Source: an uncultured Anaerotruncus sp. (GTDB taxonomy: Bacteria; Bacillota; Clostridia; Oscillospirales; Ruminococcaceae). Taken from it: a stretch of 6,176 nt of DNA. A program made the position numbers and the translations under genes. Where the stretch lies: positions 1-6,176 of the forward strand of contig NZ_CABUCJ010000132.1 in the NCBI RefSeq assembly GCF_902490045.1. The letters are read 5' to 3'. Below the pieces are notes generated by a model. The model was not told where the DNA came from. It worked only from the letters and a program-made list of their open reading frames with translations, and did no database searches. Positions 1 through 4,365 of the stretch are shown here, in pieces; within the stretch, counting starts at the first letter, position 1, and the number at the start of each line of letters is the position of its first letter.

Positions 1-233
1 CCGGGGTGCCGGCCGCCCTTCCGCCGTCGTCCGCCTCCCTTCCCGACGGGTTCTCCGAGCCGGTGGAGCGCGCGCTCGCCCGCACGGAGGCCCGCAGGGG
101 AGAGGCGGAGCTGGTCGCCGTGAGCGTCACCCCGTCCGGGGAAGGACTTGTGGTGCTTCTCTGCGTGCGCACTGGGGACGGCGTCTGCGCGGACCGTTAT
201 GTCTGGCGGGACGGACGCCTGCTGGAGGGGTAA
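1..233 (+). CDS. C-terminal part of an unrecognised protein (5' end outside window)
   Basis: An open reading frame runs in from the left edge (first complete codon at 3) and ends at a TAA at 231-233. A GTG at 6-8 could be read as a start, but no ribosome binding site can be seen before it and the frame is open to the edge, so I read this as the tail of a longer gene. The visible 75 or so residues have a Pro/Ser-rich stretch, then a charged helix-like segment (EPVERALARTEARRGEAEL), then alternating hydrophobic residues like a small beta domain (VAVSVTPSGEGLVVLLCV), ending YVWRDGRLLEG. I recognise no family. It is the only plus-strand gene in the window and converges on the spoIIQ-like gene, with 50 nt between the two stop codons. 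That it is coding is moderately likely; its function is unknown. Confidence 0.55.
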   Translation, partial: GVPAALPPSSASLPDGFSEPVERALARTEARRGEAELVAVSVTPSGEGLVVLLCVRTGDGVCADRYVWRDGRLLEG

Positions 234-244
234 ACCGCTGGAAA

Positions 245-260
245 CGCGGCGGCCGCCGCG
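245..260. terminator. GC-only palindrome between convergent genes, possible bidirectional terminator
   Basis: CGCGGCGGCCGCCGCG is a perfect 16-nt palindrome; as RNA it would give a 6-bp stem with a GGCC loop. It sits in the 50-nt gap between two converging stop codons, the usual place for a shared terminator. Neither side has a T-tract (CTGTTCT on plus, GTTTCC on minus), so it is not a canonical intrinsic terminator. Confidence 0.35.
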
Positions 261-283
261 CTGTTCTATGGGAGAATAGGAAG

Positions 284-1063
284 TCAGTCAGAAACTTTGC
301 CCATCGTTTTGAGGGGGTCGACCCACGCGCCGCCGACCTTCATGGCAAAATGGAGGTGGGGTTCGAGGGAAATCTCACAGGGAATATCGCCGACCGCTCC
401 GATCGCCTGGCCGACCTGGACGCTGTCGCCCTCCTTGACGGAGGTCTTTTTGTCAAGTCCGCAGTAGATCGAAGTGATGTCGTCGTGGTGGAGGATTTCG
501 ATGGTCATGCCCATCAGCGGGTCGTCGCGCACGGCGGTCACCTTGCCGTCGCACACCGCTTTGACCTGCGCGCCCTTATCGGCCTTGATATCGATACCGT
601 CATGGGTGCGCCATTCCTTCAGGGTTGCGTTCTTGACGAGCTCACCGCCGCTGTAGGGCGCGAAAATCTCGCCCGAGATCGGCAATACGAAGGAGGAGGG
701 CTGCGGCTCGGGCTGCGCCTTTGCCTCTACGGAGGGCTCGTCCGGTTTGGACGCAGCCGCGGAGGAGGACGAAGGCACTGTAGATGAGGAGGACGAGGCC
801 GACTTGCCGTCGACGCCGACGCCGCTCTGCGCTTTTCCCGCCTCCTCCAAATCGGGGAAACCGTAGGTCGGCTCCTGTGTGCTGGAAGGCGCCTGCTGTT
901 CGATCACGCGGTCGTTATTCTGGTCGATCCGCTCGATGGTCTTGTCTACCGCGACCCACGCGGCGGTACCAGCTCCCACCACACAGATCGCAAGGGCAAT
1001 GTAAAAACCTTTTCCTGCCATGAATTTACTGAATTTGCTCTTTGGATTATAAGAATCATTCAT
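284..1063 (-). CDS. spoIIQ: SpoIIQ-like M23 (LytM) family membrane protein
   Basis: This is a 259-aa single-pass membrane protein. It has a short basic cytoplasmic tail, one transmembrane helix (about 19-39, GFYIALAICVVGAGTAAWVAV), a Ser/Pro/Ala-rich extracytoplasmic linker (about 85-124) and a C-terminal M23 domain (about 125-252). The zinc motifs are present: H154-D158 (THDGID) and H236/H238 (PHLHF). The YxHL motif that carries another catalytic His in active LytM enzymes reads YCGL here (Gly202). The architecture matches clostridial SpoIIQ, the forespore membrane protein that binds SpoIIIAH across the intermembrane space during engulfment. The start is fixed by GGAGGTGT at 1073-1080, 9 nt before the ATG. 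A forespore-type promoter match lies just upstream. spoIID, a frequent neighbour in other species, is not adjacent. A generic membrane-anchored M23 protein is the alternative; the family call is firm, the SpoIIQ name fairly so. Confidence 0.8.
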   Translation of the reverse strand: MNDSYNPKSKFSKFMAGKGFYIALAICVVGAGTAAWVAVDKTIERIDQNNDRVIEQQAPSSTQEPTYGFPDLEEAGKAQSGVGVDGKSASSSSSTVPSSSSAAASKPDEPSVEAKAQPEPQPSSFVLPISGEIFAPYSGGELVKNATLKEWRTHDGIDIKADKGAQVKAVCDGKVTAVRDDPLMGMTIEILHHDDITSIYCGLDKKTSVKEGDSVQVGQAIGAVGDIPCEISLEPHLHFAMKVGGAWVDPLKTMGKVSD

Positions 1064-1085
1064 TTTGTGGTTACACCTCCGGTAT

Positions 1086-1115
1086 TATTTTGAACGCTAG
1101 GCAAGCGCTTTATAC
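1086..1115 (-). promoter_or_regulatory. Candidate sigma-F-type (forespore) promoter for spoIIQ-like gene
   Basis: On the minus strand GTATA (1115-1111) is followed by a 15-nt spacer and then GTTCAAAATA (1095-1086). The Bacillus sigma-F consensus is GYATA, about 15 nt, then GGNNANAHTR. The match is perfect at -35 and misses one defined position (second G) at -10. Known spoIIQ genes are forespore-expressed, which supports it. Against it, the start site would fall about 1078-1082, putting the Shine-Dalgarno at the very 5' end of the transcript. Confidence 0.45.
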
Positions 1116-1152
1116 TCTGATAAAATTTTCTTTCTTTGCCGCTCGGGGAGCA

Positions 1153-1217
1153 GCGGAGCCCCCCTGGGGTTTCCGCCCAGAAGGCGGAGGGCCTGCCGGC
1201 CACCGGCAAGCTCCGCC
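1153..1217 (-). other. Chained GC-rich hairpins with mutually exclusive arms
   Basis: Four arms alternate. In plus-strand coordinates they are GCGGA(G) 1153-1158, TCCGCC 1172-1177, GGCGGAG 1183-1189 and CTCCGCC 1211-1217. Arms 1+2 pair (with CCCC 1159-1162 / GGGG 1166-1169 inside); arms 3+4 pair (with TGCCGG 1194-1199 / CCGGCA 1203-1208 inside); arms 2+3 can instead pair as TCCGCC/GGCGGA around a 5-nt loop. It lies 3' of the second TSUP gene and upstream of the spoIIQ promoter. No T-tract follows on the minus strand, so it is not a standard terminator. It could be a stable mRNA 3' end, an intergenic repeat copy, or a switch. Confidence 0.5.
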
Positions 1218-1235
1218 GCCCGATGAGCGGCATAT

Positions 1236-1610
1236 CTAAGGAGCCCGGGAACCGGAATCCTTTTGGAAAAGCTCGCGCACGCCGATGATGAGCAGCAGCC
1301 CGGCAAAGAGCTTGGAGAGCAGCGGTCCGCCGGCGAGCCCGCCGAGCCACACGCCGAGAAAGACGGCGGGCAGGCCCGCGAGGATGCAGATGCCCGCGGC
1401 CTTCCAGCTGATGAGATGGTTGCGGGCGTGCAGGAGGATGGACAGCACCGCGATGGGGAGGAAAAAGATGAGGTTGACGCCCTGCGCTTCAAATTGTTCC
1501 ACGCCGCCGAAGACGCGCAGGTAGAGCAGCAGCACAGCCCCGGCACCCATGCCGAGGGAGCCGAGCAGGCCGCTGAGGAGGGAGACGACGGCGATGACGA
1601 TCCAGCTCAT
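1236..1610 (-). CDS. Half-length TauE/SafE (TSUP) membrane protein, second of pair
   Basis: A 124-aa hydrophobic protein with four predicted membrane segments (about 3-32, 42-61, 68-90, 95-114). The N-terminal region (SLLSGLLGSLGMGAGAVLLLYLRVFG) and the ARNHLISWKAA loop followed by GLPAVFLGVWLGG match one repeat unit of the TSUP (DUF81, sulfite exporter TauE/SafE) family. Full members are usually about 250 aa with two such repeats. The ATG overlaps the stop of the preceding gene as ATGA (1607-1610), and no Shine-Dalgarno is visible in the 20 nt before it, so translation is probably coupled to the first gene. The frame stays open far upstream, but that part is antisense-like nonsense overlapping the first gene, so MSWIVIAVV is the real start. 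Inference: the two proteins form a heteromeric carrier. The substrate is not predictable; sulfite, sulfonates and other small anions are known for the family. Confidence 0.85.
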   Translation of the reverse strand: MSWIVIAVVSLLSGLLGSLGMGAGAVLLLYLRVFGGVEQFEAQGVNLIFFLPIAVLSILLHARNHLISWKAAGICILAGLPAVFLGVWLGGLAGGPLLSKLFAGLLLIIGVRELFQKDSGSRAP

Positions 1611-1957
1611 TGCAGCAGCAGGCGCACCGCGGAATAGAGCACGATGACGCCGAAAATGCGGTGGAGCCAGACGGTTTTGATCTTGGGGAGCAGCCATGCG
1701 CCAATCCCCGCGCCCACGAGGCCGAGCGGGATGAATTTCACCGCGCTCATGACGTCGAGGTAGCCGCGTGTGAGATAGAGCACGCTGCTGGCGATCGAAA
1801 GGGGCAAAATCACGGCGATCGAGGTGGCATGCGCGCGCTCGGCGGGCAGGCCGTCCCTGTGGAGCATCGGTACCACCACCATGCCGCCGCCCGCGCCGAA
1901 GAGCCCGTTCAAAAGCCCCGCAGCCGCGCCGGTCAGGATAAATTTCAAGTTTTTCAT
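1607..1957 (-). CDS. Half-length TauE/SafE (TSUP) membrane protein, first of pair
   Basis: A 116-aa protein with four predicted membrane segments (about 5-32, 43-63, 69-90, 98-114). It carries the TSUP N-terminal repeat signature: GLLNGLFGAGGGMVVVPML, then ERAHATSIAVILPLSIASSVLY, then KFIPLGLVGAGIGAWLLPKI. Like its downstream partner it is half of the usual two-repeat protein. Two ATGs lie in tandem (1960-1958 and 1957-1955). GGGAGG at 1963-1968 is only 2 nt from the first but 5 nt from the second, so I prefer the second, giving MKNLKF; the first would add one Met. The Shine-Dalgarno directly abuts the T-tract of the upstream terminator, leaving no room for a separate leader. Transcription therefore comes either from read-through of the upp cluster or from a promoter upstream of or within the hairpin. 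Confidence 0.85.
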   Translation of the reverse strand: MKNLKFILTGAAAGLLNGLFGAGGGMVVVPMLHRDGLPAERAHATSIAVILPLSIASSVLYLTRGYLDVMSAVKFIPLGLVGAGIGAWLLPKIKTVWLHRIFGVIVLYSAVRLLLQ

Positions 1958-1962
1958 CATTT

Positions 1963-1968
1963 CCTCCC
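1963..1968 (-). promoter_or_regulatory. Ribosome binding site of first TSUP gene, abutting a terminator
   Basis: GGGAGG lies directly after the terminator T-tract with no spacer. It decides between tandem ATGs: 2 nt to the first, 5 nt to the second. Confidence 0.75.
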
Positions 1969-2015
1969 AAAATAAAAAAGGCGCTGTTTGGAATTAGCTT
2001 TCCAAACAGCGCCTT
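1969..2015 (-). terminator. Strong intrinsic terminator after upp
   Basis: On the minus strand the perfect 16-bp stem AAGGCGCTGTTTGGAA (2015-2000) / TTCCAAACAGCGCCTT (1993-1978) encloses a 6-nt loop and runs into TTTTTTATTTT. No T-tract follows on the plus strand, so it acts on minus-strand transcription. It lies 85 nt downstream of the upp stop and ends exactly at the Shine-Dalgarno of the TSUP pair. Confidence 0.9.
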
Positions 2016-2100
2016 GAAATATGCTTTCGATCATCATATGGATTGCCGTGCCGAAGGCCGGCGTTGATTCCCCTGCGGCAGGACCCCGCCGCGGGGCGGC
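2016..2100 (-). other. Structured spacer between upp and its terminator
   Basis: These 85 nt hold no gene. Reading from upp they contain three small hairpins: CGGGG/CCCCG (2092-2096 / 2084-2088), CCTG/CAGG (2072-2075 / 2079-2082), and GCCG-GCC / GGC-CGGC with one bulged base (2045-2062). After them comes an AT-richer stretch (2016-2040) with an ATATG...CATAT inverted repeat (2019-2023 / 2035-2039, 11-nt gap). No riboswitch class is recognised. A GGCAAT / CATATT pair with an 18-nt spacer is too weak to call a promoter. Confidence 0.4.
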
Positions 2101-2730
2101 TTACTTCGTGCCGAAGATGCGGTCGCCCGCGTCGCCGAGGCCGGGAACAATGTACATGTGCTCGTTGAGATGGTCGTCGAGCGCGCCGACGTAGATCTGC
2201 ACGTCGGGATGGGCCTTCTCCATGGCGGCGAGGCCTTCGGGCGCGGCGATGATGCACATGAATTTGATGTTGGTACAGCCGCGCGCCTTGAGCTGGTTGA
2301 TCGCGTCCACGGCGGAACCGCCGGTGGCGAGCATCGGGTCGAGCACGAGGATGTCGCGCTCCTGGATGTCGGCGGGCAGCTTGCAGTAGTACTCGACAGG
2401 CATATGGGTATCGGGGTCGCGGTACATGCCGATGTGGCCGACCTTTGCGGCGGGAACGAGGGAGAGCAGGCCGTCGACCATGCCGAGCCCCGCGCGCAGG
2501 ATGGGGATAAAGGCGATCTTGCGGCCGGCGATCACATTGAACTTGCCGACACAGATGGGCGTTTCGACCTCGACCTGCTTCATCGGCATGTCGCGGGTCG
2601 CCTCATAGCACATCAGCATGGCGATCTCGTTGGTCAGCTCGCGGAACTCCTTGGAACCGGTGTTCTTGTCGCGCAGGAGCGTGATCTTGTGCTGGATGAG
2701 CGGATGGTCCATAATAAACGGCTTTGACAT
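2101..2730 (-). CDS. upp: Uracil phosphoribosyltransferase
   Basis: This cytosolic salvage enzyme converts uracil and PRPP to UMP and pyrophosphate. At 209 aa it is the normal family length and appears intact. The PRPP-binding loop is DPMLATGGS (131-139), and the uracil-binding C-terminal motif YIVPGLGDAGDR is at 193-204. The N-terminal HPLIQHKITLLRDKNTGSKEFRELTNEI block is also typical. The ATG at 2728-2730 is preceded by AGGGGG (2738-2743) with a 7-nt spacer. It lies 36 nt downstream of rpiB and is the last gene before a strong terminator. The rpiB-upp neighbourhood recurs in Firmicutes (in Bacillus subtilis with glyA and ywlG between them). Expression is expected from the long upstream transcript and possibly from the promoter candidate inside tsaB. 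Confidence 0.97.
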   Translation of the reverse strand: MSKPFIMDHPLIQHKITLLRDKNTGSKEFRELTNEIAMLMCYEATRDMPMKQVEVETPICVGKFNVIAGRKIAFIPILRAGLGMVDGLLSLVPAAKVGHIGMYRDPDTHMPVEYYCKLPADIQERDILVLDPMLATGGSAVDAINQLKARGCTNIKFMCIIAAPEGLAAMEKAHPDVQIYVGALDDHLNEHMYIVPGLGDAGDRIFGTK

Positions 2731-2766
2731 GTTACGTCCCCCTGTCAGTAGATATGGTGTGGTGAA

Positions 2767-3204
2767 TTACCTGCTTTCCAAAGCGGAAATCTTGTCGATG
2801 CGGCGCTGGTGGCGGCCGCCCTCGAATTCGGTATGGAGAAAGACGTCGGCCAGCTCGATCGCGAGCCCCGGGCCGATGACCCGGCCGCCCATGCAGAGGG
2901 CGTTCGCGTCGTTGTGCATGCGGGTGTATTTCGCGCTGAAGTAGTCGGAGCAGCAGGCCGCGCGGATGCCCGGGACCTTGTTGGCGGCGATCGAGATGCC
3001 GATGCCGGTGCCGCAGAAGAGCAGCGCCCTTTCGCACTCGCCGGAAACCACCGCCCCGCAGGCGGGCGCGGCCACATCGGGATAGTCGCAGGACGCGCCG
3101 TCGAAGGAACCAAAATCCCTGTAGGCGATCCCCTGTTCATCGAGCCAGGCGCGGACTTCCTCCTTGAGCAGGAAGCCGCCGTGGTCGGCAGCCAAAGCGA
3201 TCAT
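2767..3204 (-). CDS. rpiB: Ribose-5-phosphate isomerase B
   Basis: This 145-aa RpiB/LacAB-family enzyme interconverts ribulose-5-phosphate and ribose-5-phosphate in the non-oxidative pentose phosphate pathway. The N-terminal phosphosugar site is ADHGG (D7, H8). The DYPD motif is at 40-43. The catalytic Cys64 lies in CGTGIGISIAANKVPGIRAA (64-83), followed by H97-N98-D99 in RMHNDANALCMGGRVIG, and EGGRHQRRIDKI closes the domain. The Cys64 active site is that of genuine RpiB rather than the related galactose-6-phosphate isomerase subunits, though some allose/galactose activity cannot be excluded. The ATG overlaps the tsaB stop as ATGA (3201-3204). AGAGGG (3214-3219) lies 9 nt upstream. Inference: together with upp it links ribose-5-phosphate and PRPP supply to pyrimidine salvage. 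Confidence 0.96.
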   Translation of the reverse strand: MIALAADHGGFLLKEEVRAWLDEQGIAYRDFGSFDGASCDYPDVAAPACGAVVSGECERALLFCGTGIGISIAANKVPGIRAACCSDYFSAKYTRMHNDANALCMGGRVIGPGLAIELADVFLHTEFEGGRHQRRIDKISALESR

Positions 3205-3917
3205 ATGCTTGAACCCTCTTTCGTCAGTTTGGCAAGGCGCTCGCGTTCCGCCTGCGGCAGGCGCAGGTACGCGGGCGCAAGGGAAGCGGGCGGCAGGACG
3301 TCTCCCCGGAGATACGCCCGTCCGGCCGCGAGCGCGGCGGACGACGCGCGCGGAAAGCGCAGCGCGGGCGAGGGAAGGGTGAGGTTTGCCACCCGATCTT
3401 TGAAAACATTATAACACATTTCCGCCCCGTCTCCAACAAGAAATACGCGCTCCCCAAACTTTTTCAGACGCTCCCCGAGTTCGGAGAGGGAGACGGCCTC
3501 GTCGGCGGCCAGCCGTTCGGGGGATTCCCCGCCCGACCGGAAGAGCGCGGTATAGACCTGAGAGCAGCGCGCGTCGAGCACGGGGCAGACGGCGGCGTCC
3601 AGCCCCTGGAGATTCCACGCGAGCGCCTCAAGGGTGGAGACGCCCACGCAGCCTTTGCCGAGCGCGTGGGCCATCCCCTTGACGGCGGAAAGCCCGATGC
3701 GCAGCCCGGTGAAGGAGCCCGGCCCGTCGGTGACGGCAAAGAGCCCGATCTCCGGAAGGGGGACGCGGGTCTGCTCCAGCAGGTTTTCGACCATCGGCAG
3801 GATGGTCTGGGAATGGGTCAGCTTCACGTTGGTGAAGAACTCCCCCAGCAGCTTCCCGTCCTCGGTGACGGCGCAGGAGGCCGACTGGGAGGAGGTGTCG
3901 ATCGCCAGAATTTTCAA
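3201..3917 (-). CDS. tsaB: tRNA t6A biosynthesis protein TsaB
   Basis: A 238-aa member of the ASKHA-fold YeaZ/TsaB family. TsaB scaffolds TsaD and TsaE in transferring threonylcarbamoyl to A37 of ANN-decoding tRNAs. Visible motifs: ILAIDTSS (3-10), THSQTILPMVE (34-44), DGPGSFTGLRIG (64-75), PVLDAR (112-117), and the C-terminal PAYLRLPQAER typical of the family. The start is a TTG at 3915-3917, because homologues begin MKILAIDTS and GAGGGGG (3925-3931) lies 7 nt upstream. No ATG or GTG is available nearby, and the longer open frame reads into tsaE antisense-like nonsense. The TTG overlaps the tsaE TGA (3914-3916), which suggests coupled translation. rimI and tsaD, which follow tsaB in Bacillus subtilis, are absent; rpiB takes that place. 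Confidence 0.95.
   Translation of the reverse strand: MKILAIDTSSQSASCAVTEDGKLLGEFFTNVKLTHSQTILPMVENLLEQTRVPLPEIGLFAVTDGPGSFTGLRIGLSAVKGMAHALGKGCVGVSTLEALAWNLQGLDAAVCPVLDARCSQVYTALFRSGGESPERLAADEAVSLSELGERLKKFGERVFLVGDGAEMCYNVFKDRVANLTLPSPALRFPRASSAALAAGRAYLRGDVLPPASLAPAYLRLPQAERERLAKLTKEGSSI
3408..3436 (-). promoter_or_regulatory. Candidate internal sigma-A promoter within tsaB, toward rpiB-upp
   Basis: Minus strand: TTGGAG (3436-3431), a 17-nt spacer, then the perfect -10 TATAAT (3413-3408), in a short AT-rich patch inside otherwise GC-rich coding sequence. The -35 matches TTGACA at three positions. It would give a start near 3400, about 200 nt before rpiB. The encoded residues (EMCYNVF) fall in a variable part of TsaB, so the DNA is not obviously constrained by protein. 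Confidence 0.4.
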
Positions 3918-4339
3918 AACCGTTCCCCCTCGATCGTCAGTTGGCGGGTGTCGTCGTCGACCCGCTCGAGCGTCAGCATGATCACGCCGTCGGGCAGCGC
4001 CCCCTCGATATTTTCGCTCCATTCGATATAGAGCACGCCGTCCTGCTCGAGATAGTCGAAAAATCCGGTGGAATAGAGCTCGTCAAAGCCGGAGACGCGA
4101 TACATATCGAAATGATAGAGCGGGATATTACCATTTGTATATTCATGCACCAGCGCGAAGGTGGGACTGGACACCTCGTCGGCAAGTCCCAGCCCGCGCG
4201 CCAGCCCGCGCGCAAAGGCAGTCTTGCCCGCGCCCATGCCGCCGCGGCAGGCGATCACGTCGCCCGGGCGCAGCTTTTCGGCAAGGGCGGCGGCAAAGTC
4301 CTCCGTCTCGCGGGTGGAACGGCTCAAAAATCGTATCAC
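3914..4339 (-). CDS. tsaE: tRNA t6A biosynthesis ATPase TsaE
   Basis: A 141-aa P-loop ATPase of the YjeE/TsaE family that drives turnover of the TsaB-TsaD-TsaE complex in t6A37 synthesis. The Walker A motif is GGMGAGKT (33-40). Other family hallmarks are SSPTF (57-61), HFDMYR (76-81) and IEWSE (105-109). The length fits the family (about 140-160 aa). The start is GTG at 4337-4339, giving MIRFLSRST; AAGGAAGG (4347-4354) is 7 nt upstream. Longer readings of the frame extend into fhs antisense-like sequence and are not credible. It begins 26 nt after the fhs stop and its TGA overlaps the TTG start of tsaB. The adjacent tsaE-tsaB order is the common Firmicutes arrangement (ydiB-ydiC in Bacillus subtilis). 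Confidence 0.95.
   Translation of the reverse strand: MIRFLSRSTRETEDFAAALAEKLRPGDVIACRGGMGAGKTAFARGLARGLGLADEVSSPTFALVHEYTNGNIPLYHFDMYRVSGFDELYSTGFFDYLEQDGVLYIEWSENIEGALPDGVIMLTLERVDDDTRQLTIEGERF
3925..3931 (-). promoter_or_regulatory. Ribosome binding site fixing the TTG start of tsaB
   Basis: GAGGGGG lies inside the last codons of tsaE, 7 nt before the TTG at 3917. It is the main reason for choosing this non-ATG start. Confidence 0.75.
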
Positions 4340-4346
4340 AGAGTTT

Positions 4347-4354
4347 CCTTCCTT
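4347..4354 (-). promoter_or_regulatory. Ribosome binding site fixing the GTG start of tsaE
   Basis: AAGGAAGG lies in the fhs-tsaE gap, 7 nt before the GTG at 4339. No in-frame ATG competes. Confidence 0.75.
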
Positions 4355-4365
4355 GCCATCAAAAA

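Noticed and set aside
350..787. Plus-strand open frame opposite the spoIIQ-like gene
   Set aside because: Antisense shadow with no ribosome binding site or domain. The minus-strand M23 protein is unambiguous.
1097..1546. Cys/Ser-rich minus-strand open frames running through the second TSUP gene into the gap before spoIIQ
   Set aside because: They overlap the TSUP gene in another frame, have low-complexity translations and no ribosome binding site.
1236..1970. A 244-codon version of the second TSUP gene starting near 1970
   Set aside because: The upstream 120 codons are an Arg-rich out-of-frame reading of the first TSUP gene. TSUP homology begins at MSWIV (1610).
2016..2040. Possible operator or promoter at the ATATG/CATAT inverted repeat
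   Set aside because: Only 5 bp per arm with no known binding-site match, and the -35/-10 match is poor; kept only as a description of the spacer.
2158..2727. Plus-strand 189-codon open frame opposite upp
   Set aside because: Antisense to a strongly conserved enzyme; the translation is rich in Val, Asp, His and Gly as in other such shadows.
4120..4150. AT-rich patch in tsaE with TATACA and TAATAT hexamers
   Set aside because: No -35 element at acceptable spacing; explained by the codons for HEYTNGNI.
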